A stretch of DNA of 64,000 nucleotides from Dermatemys mawii (taxonomy: Eukaryota > Chordata > Testudines > Dermatemydidae). The stretch is taken from positions 8,418,620 through 8,482,619 of the forward strand of contig ML677328.1 in NCBI GenBank assembly GCA_007922305.1, written 5' to 3'. The position numbers and the translations under genes were made by a program. Of this stretch, positions 36,600-47,859 are shown piece after piece (position 1 is the first letter of the stretch; every line of letters begins with the position of its first letter). Below the pieces are notes generated by a model, which was not told where the DNA came from, made no database searches, and worked only from the letters and a program-made list of their open reading frames with translations.

Positions 36600-37315
36600 T
36601 GCTTTATTCAGTTTTGTTCACAGGGCTGCTGCTTTGTCACATTTATTTCATCTACACATGTCTGATATTACATCTGAAACAGAAGGTGAAGACAAACTTA
36701 ATTTGCACTTTAAATGATGTACACTGGTCATTAAACTGAATTTATAATCTAATTAGACCATCTGTTGGGACCAGCAGAAACAATTTACTGATGGTTTTCA
36801 TTTCTTTAGCTTGCAGGGTATATGCTGATTACAACCCAGTTTTTTTTTTTTAAAGGAGTGGTTCAGCTCATGAATTTCCTCCCTCTGAAGAAAACATCGG
36901 CCAATAGTGCACATACAGAGAGCCAAGAGGTGCCCTCAAAGTTCTTAATGACATTTTAATAGTATATTTTTGTAAATGACCTAATTAACATTTTACAAAA
37001 ATGTGTTCTTTAAATTAGATTTTAGTGGTTTGTGCTTCAGAGACTCAATAATGTGTTCCCTTTGATAATTTATATGATATCATGACCCCTACCTAGATAC
37101 TGTTCTGGAAATCCAAAGGGACATCCTTGGACAGGGGAACTTATCTAAAAATGCCTATTTCATTAAGCATTTCATCTTCACTTCACATTAGAAATGTGCT
37201 ATCTCTGTGACACATGCAATGACAAAAATACAGATTGTGATAAGGACTCCCACAGTATTGCTAATGTACCATGGCCAAAAAACCCCCAAATGCTTCCTTA
37301 GTATGGATTAAGACA
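36600..37315. other. unassigned, low-repeat AT-rich stretch
   Basis: No gene or repeat was recognised. It holds homeobox-like AT core motifs (TAATTAAC, ATAATCTAATTAG), which carry little weight alone. Confidence 0.3.
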
Positions 37316-37324
37316 AGGATTCCT

Positions 37325-37456
37325 GCAGCCCCTATTGGACCAGGATGGCGAACTGCAGTCAGTGGGAGCTGCGATCGGTGAACCGGCAAACAAATCAGCG
37401 GGGCCCGCTAAGGGTGCTTACTCTGCAGTGCTGCATGCCAAGGTTGCCGATCCCTG
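37325..37456. mobile_element. hAT element, 3' end fragment
   Basis: CCCCTATTGGACCAGGATGG, AGTCAGTGGGAGCTGCGATC, GGCAAACAAATCAGC and the terminus GGTTGCCGATCCCTG (reversed CAGGGATCGGCAACC) mark the 3' end of a GC-rich hAT. The 5' part is missing. Confidence 0.7.
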
Positions 37457-37868
37457 GATTAAGAAAACATATTAGGGGCCAATACAGTTCCCAAAAGACT
37501 CAGTCAGAATCTTCCTGCTGATTTCAATGGGAGTCATGTGGGCTGTGAAGGAACCACCTCGAAGTTAACCAGCTTTCTGCTAAAAGCGTGGAATTCAAAG
37601 GGAATCCTAGGAAGATTCAGTTTTGAAACTTTTGTGAATGCATATAGGTTTCATACTCCCAAATTCACTCACTTCTCTGAAAATTATTTGAATTATCTAG
37701 CTCTCTGAAAAACTGGGCCTTGTTTTCGTTTAATTCAATGTGACTGTGAGTAAAGTTATTCGCGTAAGCATTCTAACAACTGGACCTACATTCTGAATAC
37801 ATTATAATGTCAGAATACTTTTTTTTTAAAAAAAAACAAAACCTTCCTTAAAATAAAGTTATTTTCAT

Positions 37869-37943
37869 AGGCCACAATCCATCAAAACACTTACGCACCT
37901 TTGACACTGCAAGACTATTTAAGTGCTTAAAGTTAAGCATGTT
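37869..37943. repeat. degenerate palindromic repeat fragment
   Basis: CACAATCCATCAAAACACTT and AAGTGCTTAAAGTTAAGCAT belong to the same family as 33697-33770; the latter phrase is characteristic of its arms. Confidence 0.5.
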
Positions 37944-37949
37944 TTATGT

Positions 37950-39810
37950 TGTTTCCTGGACTGGGGCTACAGAAAGGAGGCTCAACAGCAAAGAGGCTGC
38001 ATATTATATTTTCACATAATTAAACTATTTAATTATATAAAATTTTAGTCCCCTGTTGGTGAGACTATCAGACATTCAAGGCGACAACTGAAAATGTTGT
38101 TATCTGGAAATGACTGAGCTACCCCATGCATATCAGAAGAGTTTATAATGACTGTAGTAATGGACAAATCTACTAAAAATCAGTGATGGGTTACACTACA
38201 AAGGAGGGACATGGTTAGGATTTGCATTGTGAACTGAGATTTAATGGACCTCCAGGCAAGTTTTTATCATGGAAACAAGAGGGAAAAGTAAAATAAAAAG
38301 TGGACTGCATATTCATGGATTAGGAAAATGAAGAAAATGGTAAGTATGTTAAAATAAAATTGATTAGAGATGCAGTCTCTTTGAATATCTACCCATAATA
38401 GTACTCACCAGGAGGGAGAAAACTCTCCTCTATTGCAATCTAACGCTGAATACACTGCCAAGAAAAAATGTATAGAATGTAACACTGTTTTGGTAAACAT
38501 GTATTCTTTTAATATACCTGAGATTTTGCAAAATATATACTTTGACAGAAAGATCAAAACAAGAGACCTTCAAAAAACAAAAAAAGCCATTTAAATTAAG
38601 CACACTGAGTTTTCATCAGATCAATATTTATTTTATCACCTCACTCCTCAAGAGATATTATTGTAAAATTAGAAAGGTAATATACTGTATCCAGTGCATG
38701 AATGCAATAATCAGAGACTATTATCAAAGTAATGATCAAGTTCACTTCACAGTGATTTTTTTTTGGTGGAGGGGAAATGGGGGGAATACCTACATTAAAG
38801 GAATTGTTTCCCAGAACTGAACAGTTTATTGATTAATGCAAACAGATTTTGAACATAAAGTGGTTATTTGGATAAACATTTCAATCAGTCCATCACTGAA
38901 ACAGTTCCATCTGCTATTTCTGAGTTGAACATCATTTCAAACATAAGTGATGGTAAATGACTTGCTGCACTGGGGACTAAAGCTTTCAAACTTGTACATA
39001 GTGAGGAAGGTTCATATTTATATTAAGCATGAACTGACATAAAATTACTAGGAAATGCTCTGTTTCTGACAACTTCAATTCCTCTGGAAAAGATGTAATC
39101 AATGACAGAGACCGACTTTGGGAATTAAGAGGGTGGTTGTTGAGTAGAGAAAGCCTAATTATCTCTACCCTAAAGTAAAACTAAACCCAAGTCTCCCAAA
39201 AGAGTTCAGACTGTATCTATTTCAACAGACACCAATAACTCCAAGGATCAACGCAGCACTACCAGCTGAACTAAAGAATATTGATGTATCTCACCGTTAT
39301 TCCAAAATGCCCTATTGTTACTGCCCTGCCTATTAAGTGCATGAGGGAGCAAATCTGCAGAGAAAATTACAGTGAGAGAGTTACTGTGGGGAAAGTGTGG
39401 GCTGTGTGGACTCACGTAGAAGACATGCTGCTACCCATAATTGCATTTGCAGCCGATCTGCAGGTAAAATCAGCACAGATTTAAAGCTGCCCAAGGCGAC
39501 ACAAACTCTTTCTGAGTGACCTGCAACTCTCCTCTACAGGAATGCTATTTTTTATTACAAGTGTAATGACTACATGAAGTGCAAGGCAGTGAAGAATTGG
39601 GTCTTTGGGGTGCAGGCAGGGTCAGTGAGCCAGTAGCTGCATGGCTACTGGTCCTCTTGACATTTCACAGGGTTATGGTTCAGGGTCCCTGACCCTGGCC
39701 CTCAGCCCCCTTTTCTAGCCTGTCAGCTCCACATATTGTGGAGACGAAACTGAGGAATCAGTGACTCTGCACAGTTCCCACCCACATGCTTCTGTGAAGA
39801 GGGGAGTGTA
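37950..39810. other. unassigned sequence
   Basis: No gene or repeat was recognised. Short frames carry no domain. Confidence 0.4.
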
Positions 39811-39850
39811 TAAGACATTTTGGGAGTGAGTAGGACATTTTGGGAGTGAA
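39811..39850. repeat. 19-bp tandem duplication
   Basis: GACATTTTGGGAGTGAGTAG is followed directly by GACATTTTGGGAGTGAATG. Confidence 0.85.
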
Positions 39851-39947
39851 TGTGGGGAGTACCCCATCTTAACACCTTAAGTATGAAATCATTATGGGGT
39901 ACCTTAATAAGGGCCCTTTCTCTTGCCACTTCATACAGTGAAACCAA

Positions 39948-40252
39948 GCACTGGTCTACACGGTGGGTGGAGGAAGGGAGGAGAATCAATCTAAGATACA
40001 CAACTTCAGCTATGAGAATAGCATAGCTGAAGTCAACGTACTTAGATCGACTTACCACAGCGTTTTCACGTGGTGATTCAACTGTTGCCACTCCCCCGTC
40101 AACTCCACCTGCGCCTCTCATGGCGGTGGAGTGCCGGAGTCGACGGTAGAGCGCTCGGGGATCGATTTATCATGTCTAGACTAGATGCGATAAATCAACC
40201 CCTGATAGATCAATCACTACCCGCCGATTCGACAGATAGTGTAGACATACCA
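39948..40252. mobile_element. Harbinger MITE (305 bp)
   Basis: CAA duplications lie at 39945-39947 and 40253-40255. The left end GCACTGGTCTACAC and reversed right end TGGTATGTCTACAC pair. Inside, CTTCAGCTATGAGAATAGCA leads into TAGCTGAAG, a hairpin, and GATCGATTTATCATGTCTAG starts a second palindromic block. It is the same family as 25818-26324 but with no nested insertion. No coding capacity. Confidence 0.9.
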
Positions 40253-40255
40253 CAA

Positions 40256-40682
40256 GAGACAGCATCCATTAACAGCTTACAATTATAGCTCATTTCACTT
40301 CTTTGTATGCAAGTACTGATTTATCCCCTGCTTCCGAAAGTCTGAAAACATGCATCTCGTAAATTCATGAAGTATAAGGACTGAGTTATTACAAACTCAA
40401 AATGGAGGCACAGTGAGGGAGGTGCAAGCCATCATCCCCAAAATCAAGCTTCGGCAACAAGACAAAAACATGACAAGTGTTAATCCCTTTTGTTTACAAC
40501 TCTGAAGTTGTGTCAGCACACAATTATTTCTTCTCAAACTGCTAAGACTCAGACTTTGCAGTGCTGATAATTTTCTAAACAGAAATTAATAAAGTGTATA
40601 TTTTAAAGGCTTGCCAAGGAGAAGTCTCAGGGCCAATAGTTATATAGCAAAACCAAAATAGATGAAAGGGGGGGAAGAACCA
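40256..40682. other. unassigned sequence
   Basis: No gene or repeat was recognised. Confidence 0.35.
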
Positions 40683-40690
40683 TTATGGTC

Positions 40691-40757
40691 TTCAGCTAAT
40701 GTAAGTAGGCATAGCTCCACTGACTTAAATTATTCACACCAGTTGAGGATCTTTCCC
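40691..40757. repeat. palindromic repeat, TTACACCAG type
   Basis: TTCAGCTAATGTAAGTAGGC, ATAGCTCCACTGACTTAAAT and ATTCACACCAGTTGAGGATC follow an old hairpin family with a GTAGCTCCATTGACTT core. The half-copy at 47815-47856 shares TTTACACCAGTTGAGG. Confidence 0.55.
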
Positions 40758-40769
40758 TATAGTCTTAAT

Positions 40770-42040
40770 ATTCCAAGTAGTCAAGCATTTACAGCACTGG
40801 ACATTTAAATTTCCCCTGTGCTGACCAAAGGCAGTGGAAGATTTTGGTGTTTTTTGTATTTTTTTTTAATTAAAGGAACTCTGTTATTCATATAATTGAT
40901 CCTGCAGGGCAAAATATTCTCTATGAAACAGTATGAATGGTAAAGGGAAAAACTGTGATATCCCTACAATTTTCACCTCATATTGTTAGGACTTCTCATC
41001 TCTATCCAACCTCACTCATTGTTAACTTTTCCCGTAATATGATTATTAAGTACTTGTGAACACACTTATAACTATTGTTAAAATCCTTTAAACCATAAAC
41101 TAAATGCACAAATAGAGTTTTATACAATTGAATTACAATATTAAGGAGATTAGCAGAGAGATCCAGAAGAATTTTCAAGATCTTGTTGCAGAAAGCGGTT
41201 GGGCTCATAGAATGCTCCCCACTACAACACTGAAAGCCCAAGATTTGCAGTCTTACCAGTCTTAGAAAAATCATGTTGTATTATTTCAGAAATTCCTTTT
41301 AATTTAAAATAGAAGAATAATAAAATAAAAACCACTTTGTGTTTCTTGCCATCATTCAAATGTTATTTGAAAGTTGGAGCATTGGAATTATCAGACTGAA
41401 ACACAAAACATTTTGTGTTCCTTAAGCCTGGAAATGGAAAAAATAAAATCAGCATCTGCGTTGCATGGTGATATAGCTGAAGGAGAATTTCCCCATGCCA
41501 AAATCTTCTTTAATACTGGTTTAGAGGCAATTGCTCATTTTCAGAGTTATGTTTCTCAGGATATATTTTGGGAACATGGGCTTTTAAAATTACTTGGAGA
41601 GCAGACTACCTGGAATCTTTCTTTTCTTTTCTTTTTTATAAAGAAACTTTGGCATCAGAACTTAGCATCTATTTAAAAATTACACCTTGAGAGATTAGCT
41701 TATTCACGCTTTAAACTTCTGACTACAGCTAGCTGGCTGTTAGAAAGGCTGTAACGATATACAGTAATTTCCTATTATACATAAGCAGTGCTGCCAGATG
41801 GTAGTATAAATGCAGAATTATGGTAATCAGAGAAGAGAAAAGCATTATTACATGAAAATAACGTTAGTGAGATTAAAAAATAAGATGTTTGTGATTTCTT
41901 AATTCCATAGAAAAATATTAATGTGAACCAGGACAATCGTTTAAACACCATGAAGAATTTGTCCTGATTCAAGCCTGAGGGGAATACTTTGAAACACTTC
42001 CTTTTTTTCCTGAAAGCTTTAACACTCGAAGGACTAGTGT
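40770..42040. other. unassigned sequence
   Basis: No gene or repeat was recognised; the 100-codon frame at 41374-41676 has no domain. Confidence 0.4.
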
Positions 42041-42044
42041 TACA

Positions 42045-42120
42045 GCCCTTACTCAGTCAAAACTCCCAGTGAAGTTAACTGGAGATTTCACCAAGTAAGG
42101 ACAGCAAAGATTAGGCTCTA
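42045..42120. repeat. palindromic repeat fragment
   Basis: CCTTACTCAGTCAAAACTCC, CAGTGAAGTTAACTGGAGA and AAGTAAGGACAGCAAAGATT belong to the hairpin family with ACTCAGNNAAAACTCC and AGTAAGGACTGCA arms. Confidence 0.55.
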
Positions 42121-42584
42121 ATTCCTTACCTAACATGACAGAAATGTATTGCTAGCAAGGATTTGGTCTATAGTTTAATTCTTCATCTTGTTTAGATATT
42201 CACTGGAAAATACAAATGCAATTATGCTAGAATGACACAGGGAAAATACATTTTGGAGCTAGACTTCAAAACATTTTCTCAAGATCACACATTCATTAAT
42301 GCAGTCAGTAAAACATGTGACTTCTCCTATGTCATTTTATGATAATTTGGCTTTGTACTTCCTTCTTTCGTAAAGTAGCTGTTATGCAGTTGGCATCTTT
42401 TCCAACGAATTTCTGGGAATCTGAATATGTTTCATTTTCAGTTGTCATTAGAACTTCTTGTTGCATATTGATTTGTTGGGAGAAAACTGAAACAGCATGA
42501 TGGAAATTCTGGCCTCACTGAAATCAATGGTAAAAATCCTATTGATTCCAGTGGGACGATACGCTTCCTCTGGGAAAGGCAATG

Positions 42585-42790
42585 CTGTCTAGCAGTTTGA
42601 ACTTAAAGCTGGGAATCTGGAAAACCTAAATTCTAATTCCAGCTCTGTCAGATTCCAATGTGATCTTTGGCAGTCACAACGCCACACTCTATATCAGTTC
42701 CTTATCTGTAAAATGGGGATCATACATCTTATTTGTAAAGTGTTTTGAAAATATAAACTGCTATGAAAGTGCTAAGCAAGTTATTATTGC
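42585..42790 (+). mobile_element. MIR-like CORE-SINE
   Basis: The order of blocks follows mammalian and amniote MIR: TAATTCCAGCTCTGTCAG, TGTGATCTTTGGCAGTCAC, then the diagnostic TTATCTGTAAAATGGGGATC, followed by AAGTGTTTTGAAAATATAAA and AAGTGCTAAGCAAGTTATTA. Divergence is high, consistent with an insertion predating modern reptile orders. The tRNA-like head is barely recognisable at about 42590-42640. Confidence 0.8.
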
Positions 42791-42917
42791 CCTTTGTCTG
42801 CAAATGCCTAAATGGATAGAGTTTAAAGCCGGACACATTAAAAATGTTGTAGCCTCATATAGGTGATGGGAGGAATGCTTAATTATTACTACCACGGAGA
42901 AGAGTTGGGTGAAATAG

Positions 42918-42948
42918 GGACCAACATGGCTACAACAACATACATATT
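42918..42948 (+). repeat. short fragment sharing the end of the 23.9-kb retroelement
   Basis: GGGACCAACATGGCTACAAC plus AACATACAT matches the last 30 bp of 23919-24075 (GGGCCCAATACAGCTACAAC). Only the terminal piece is present, consistent with 3'-end insertion of a retroelement. Confidence 0.5.
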
Positions 42949-42949
42949 A

Positions 42950-43420
42950 TTACTATGTGCATTTGTAAGGTATCCATCACTATACTAAATAGGCATCGTT
43001 AACTGCTGACAAAGCAACACATGTAAACATAAACCAAGGACAGGAAACAAATATACCAGCAACAATGCAGGTTTAAAGGGGAATAAAAAAGAAAACCTAT
43101 TCAGCAGATCAAATGTCAAAGATTCTAGAATGTCCATGGTTACTGAAAAACCTGGTTTTAAAAAAAAACACCTTCTAAATGTGGGCAGATTGAGATTCAG
43201 GTGCATTTCTGGTGGTAGAAAATTCAAGAGGCTTCTAGAGTCTTCACATGTTAAAAATAATGACGTCATTAATTCATTTTATTCAACTTTCTGTTGCTGA
43301 GAAATTGTGAAAAAAGAAGTCACTTTTGGTAGACTCTCCACAAACTAATACAGAGTTGCGTCCTCCAGTTTCACAAGTAACAAACAAACAAAGCGCTTCT
43401 GCAGCTCCCAACTTTCAATG
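42950..43420. other. unassigned sequence
   Basis: No gene or repeat was recognised. Confidence 0.35.
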
Positions 43421-43430
43421 GCCTACAGGT

Positions 43431-44054
43431 CAGGGGTGGGCAAACTATGGCCCATGGCTAATTCTGTCTGGCCCCCCAAGCTCCCAGCTGGGGAGGCTAG
43501 CTCCTCCCTCCTCCCCCTGCTATTCCCCCCCTCCCGCAGCCTCAGTGTATTGTGCCAGCAGTGCTCTGGGGGCTAGGGCTGCGCACTCCATTGAATCAGC
43601 GCGGCAGCATGGCTGGTGCCCGGCCAGACACGCTGTTCTGAGCGGGGTGGTAAGGGGGCCGGGGGCAGGAGGTTGGATAAGGGCCAGAGGGTGTCAGGGG
43701 GCAGTCAGGGGGATGGGTTGGATAGGGCATGAGAGTCCCAGGGGGCCTGTCAGGGGTGTAGCTAGGGGTCGGGGCAATCAGGGGACAGGGAGCAGGGGGC
43801 TTGGTTAGGGGGTGGGGTTTTGGGGGGTGATAAGGGGCAGGGGGCCTCTGAAGGGAGTGGTCAGAGGACAAGGAGGGGGGTCGATGGAGCAGGGGGGATG
43901 GATAGGTTGGGGATTCTGAGGGGCAGGAAGTGGGAGGGTGTCAGATAGGGGCTGGGGGCAGGCTGTTTGGGGAGGCACTGCCTTTCCTACATGGCCCTGC
44001 ATACAATTTTGAACCCCTAAGTAGCTCTCAGGCCAAAATGTTTGCCCACCCCTG
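43431..44054. mobile_element. complete 624-bp non-autonomous hAT, GC-rich interior
   Basis: The ends CAGGGGTGGGCAAACTATGG and GTTTGCCCACCCCTG form a near-perfect inverted repeat (GGCC/AAAATG next to the right one). Flanks CTACAGGT (43423-43430) and CTATAGGT (44055-44062) differ at one base. The interior is strongly strand-asymmetric: C-rich at about 43480-43560 and then G-rich from 43640 to 43980, with many GGGGG runs in an irregular GGGGGCNGTCAGGG pattern. The 160-codon open frame at 43326-43808 and its antisense shadows come from this composition and from low stop density; they are not genes. Confidence 0.92.
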
Positions 44055-44062
44055 CTATAGGT

Positions 44063-45810
44063 GCATGCACTGCTACATCCACCTGAAACTAGAATTATAA
44101 TCAATGGGTCTCATGCAGGGGTAAGGAGCTGTCTCTGTACAGTTGAGTGCTGGACTGGGTCCTTAGAGCTGTGGTGACTCCAGCCTGTTGTATGGGCAGA
44201 AGATACAGCCCATAACCAGTTATTATAAAGCTGATTTTTAAACCACTTAAGGATTTTTTCTCTCATTTGTTTTGCAGTATTAATAATACCTCCTATAGAG
44301 CTCTTTTTGTCAATACACGTGAGAGCATTTTCTGTCTTCCCTGTAGTAACTAATGTTCTCTAAAATCGCCCTTGAAGAGAAAACTTTGCTGAAGGACAGT
44401 TCTTTGGTCACTGAACCATGTGATCGGCTCCATCAGTTTGCTTTGGCATATATGGATTTTGATATCTTTGTTGACTATGTCTTTCCTGTATTTTCATTTC
44501 ATATAAAATCAGATGAAGCAGATTGATTCCCACTATTTCTCATGTTTTGTACCTTCGCTCACTTGTACATAGGGAAAGGGAAGGATAAAATGCCACACAA
44601 CTGAAATGTGTGCTTCATGGAACAGACTCATTCAATAATGTTTGTGACATGTCAGACCTCCAACCTTAATGTGTAAGATGCTATTTACATGGACAGAAGG
44701 CGGTAGTTAGAAAACAATATCTTTCAGAAAGCATCCAGCTGGTCACCTAATTGGGAAAATCTACCCAACCCATTTACACAAACTTCCTTGTCTTCTCTGT
44801 CATGAAATTGCCAACTCTTAAGGGAGTACTGCAGTATGCACGAATCAAGTATGCAGTTCTAGAGGCAATTGTTAGAAAGGAAAAGAAGCTACATTGATCA
44901 CACTTAAACGTTTATTGTCCACTAGAAACTATGCATTGACCACTTTTTTTAAAAAAAAAAATATAAGGTGGGTTGTAAAGCATAATAAAACCCTAGTCAC
45001 TGGATTGTGATGTTATCCAAAGTAGGATCTAGCCAACTGAGTACTTGGATAGCAGACTTCATTGCAAAAATAAGAGAATCTCAGGAAGAATTGGCAATAG
45101 TGATTCAGGAGGTGGCACTTTGTCCTTCTGTCTCTGTTTCAAACCAATGTCCCATTGTTGGGAGCTGCTACATGACAGATGAGATGTAAAACAAAGGCCA
45201 TGATCATTCATGACTGGGAGCAGATGGGAGCTTGCATTAGGAACAAGGTATTCCAAGTGAAAATTTACTTTGATCTCCCAAGCATGATATTTAGCTATTC
45301 TGAATGGTTTTGAATGCTGATCATAACTACCAGTGCTTGGATTTAGCGTACTCAAACTGCTTGATAGTTAAGACAGAATCAGAATGTTTTCCTAAAGATA
45401 CTCATCTAGCCTGAAGGACAAAATATTTTGTTGTTGAATAATAGAAAGAAAAAGCATTGTGGATCTGGAAAATCAAACCAAAGGGAACAGCAGGTTTGAG
45501 TGTATTTCTGTACATGCTCTTGGGCCCCTACTTTACTTGCACACTTCTGCACAAGTGCAATTCCTATCTACCCACGTGTGTGCAAAATCCCTCATTTGCC
45601 CATGCATGTACATTAGCACATACCAAAGTATGTGTGTCATAGATGCCAAGGTACCTGATTACTGAAAATCAGTACCAGGTATTTTATGACATAGCTTTCT
45701 AGTTTGCTACGCTGTTATACAGCTTTTCCCTCATATCTCTGTTTATAAAGAGTAAATTTGAGAACTGCCAGCTCAGCAAAATCTGAAGGAAAATCAGACT
45801 CCAAAGGTCT
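44063..45810. other. unassigned sequence
   Basis: An A/T homopolymer run lies at about 44943-44963. No gene or repeat was recognised. Confidence 0.4.
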
Positions 45811-45813
45811 CTA

Positions 45814-45960
45814 GTGCTATATCTACACTACACAGCTTTTAGCAACAGTATAGCCAGTTTGTCAGCTCTCTTGCCAACAAAAAATGTCCACCCCCAATGA
45901 GCGGCATTAGCGTTGCTGGCAGGAGAGTTGTCAAGTTTTGTCGTCCAGTGTAGACATAGC
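45814..45960. mobile_element. 147-bp Harbinger-type MITE
   Basis: CTA lies at 45811-45813 and 45961-45963. The left end GTGCTATATCTACAC and reversed right end GCTATGTCTACAC match. Inner inverted blocks TGTCAGCTCTCTTGCCAACA and GCTGGCAGGAGAGTTGTCA extend the palindrome. Confidence 0.82.
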
Positions 45961-46019
45961 CTATGTTGGGGTAATCCTAGTTTCTAATTGCTGTGATCCT
46001 GCAGAAAACACCCTCTAAA

Positions 46020-46340
46020 CGCTGCTCTTTTGTTCAGTCTATGGCTAAAGTGATTGAAACATTATCATAAAGCTGTGACTTTCAACCATTTGTCTTAAAT
46101 GAGATATTAACTTTAAAGGCCAGTGGCAGCCATTTGAATGCTAACATTGTTAAATCACTAGACAATACAAACGCTCAGCCTGACTCATTAAAATTTCATT
46201 ATTTAGAAAAGATTAATTTGGTTTTAAATCTCAGGACCAACGCACATTTAAAACTAGACTGAACACCACACTAGAAAATATACAAGATAGTGAACACTGC
46301 ATTTTCAGGGATGCGGATTGGGTCTTTGCCTTATGTAACT
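46020..46340. other. unassigned AT-rich stretch between two MITEs
   Basis: No repeat or gene was recognised; see findings for a possible conserved element. Confidence 0.3.
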
Positions 46341-46345
46341 TCTAA

Positions 46346-46764
46346 AGACATGTCTTCACTGCACAGTTAGCCAGATAATCAACATCTGAGTCTGAGCATC
46401 CGGGTTAGCCCTGCCCAAGTGTATGTCCATACTTTAAACTCACTCAGTATGTCTGAGGGCCTATCTTTGTGCTAAGATGCTCTGGAATTCTTTCCCAGCA
46501 ATTGTGTGAGAATTTGTCGGTCCTTTTGGGGCCGATAGTCAGAAATGCATTTCAGGACCTTTGGCATTCAAGTGATCTTGTGTGCATGTTCACTTCAAAG
46601 TGGACAGGTTCCAGCTAGAGTTAAAGTGGATTCGGGCTCTAACCACATCCGCCATCCTAGGTCGCTTGGCCTTACTGCGCTTCCCAGTCTGGGCCAGAGG
46701 TTTTTCTGTGAAGGTTGAAAAGGAGCTTAGGAGTCCAGGTTAACTGAGCATTGAAGACGTGCCC
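46346..46764. mobile_element. 419-bp Harbinger-type MITE
   Basis: TAA lies at 46343-46345 and 46765-46767. The left end GACATGTCTTCACTGCACAG and the reversed right end GGCACGTCTTCAATGCTCAG share a terminal inverted repeat of about 20 bp, both continuing in TTA. A short duplication (GACGTGCCCTAA, GACATGCCCTAA) sits at the right edge. There is no transposase frame. Confidence 0.8.
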
Positions 46765-46784
46765 TAAGACATGCCCTAAGATTC

Positions 46785-47810
46785 CCCTCTAAAAGAATTG
46801 GGCCTAGATGTTCCATATTATATCATATCTAAATACTATTATTTCATTTTGATTTTTTGATAAAGAAACAATTCAAGTGGCAGATACATTTTCTGATAGA
46901 AAACAAAAAAAGTTCACCAGTCCTCTACTTCACCCCTAAAATAACAAGAGTTCAAAGCATATGCCTTCATGTGAAGGCAGTTTAAGGCAGCAGGTGTGCT
47001 ATATGAGAAACAAAAAATAAACAAGTATTATAGTCCCCCTTGTGCTCCTTAACACAGGGAAATCCAATACAGCTGCTAATTTTATTTTGACCAGAGTAAG
47101 CAAGGCAGGGAGCATGTCCCTGCGTGTGCTTGGTTAAGTTTAAGAGTTTACTTATGCAGAATTCCCACTGGGTGCAGCACCATTATAGGTAGCATCTATG
47201 AAGGCTGTAGTCTAGACTAAAGTAACTGAATAGGAGCAGTCTGAGATATTTGCATATGTACTATTTTTCTTTTATGTTACAGTTACAATAAAACATCTGC
47301 ACTGATTTGTTCAGTTTCTGGTGTGAACTCTGGCACAATCTATCCCTCAGTAATTATCAGAAATAGGATATGAAATTAACATTTACTGGACCCTTTCCTA
47401 TAACATTGTAATTTTAAGAGAATAATTGGGTCCAAGAAGAAAGGAGGTGATAAGGAAGGAAAAGAAAGAAGAGATTCTAAAGAAGGAAAATGGATGTCTA
47501 GAATCTACTCCTTGTAATTAAGGCCATTAGCACAGGATCTGGCATGAAATCCTGTCTTCACTAAAGGTTTTTTGTTTTTTTTTTCCAAATAACTTTGTAG
47601 AGCATTTGCTAGTTCGAGTAATTAAACTGCTTGTTTCTGAATATGTTCAGTATGTAGTCTAAGTAGCTTGTATATATGTCAGAATCTTTTAAAAAATGTG
47701 CAACCTCTATGATATATGATACTGCATGGAAAGCAGATCATTGAATAATGGAGAAATGGTGTCAAATTGACAGCCATATAATTTAATTATAATAAATAAT
47801 AGAACTATTA
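46785..47810. other. unassigned sequence
   Basis: No gene or repeat was recognised. Confidence 0.4.
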
Positions 47811-47814
47811 CTAT

Positions 47815-47856
47815 GGAACTCCGCTCATTTACACCAGTTGAGGTTTGGGCCCTACA
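47815..47856. repeat. half-copy of TTACACCAG palindromic family
   Basis: GAACTCCGCTCATTTACACC followed by AGTTGAGGTTTGGGCCC is one arm of the family seen at 40691-40757. Confidence 0.5.
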
Positions 47857-47859
47857 TAT

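Noticed and set aside
43326..43808. 160-codon open frame and antisense Pro-rich frames to 44104
   Set aside because: They are produced by the G-rich interior of the hAT at 43431-44054, and the + frame begins in unrelated flanking DNA across the element boundary.
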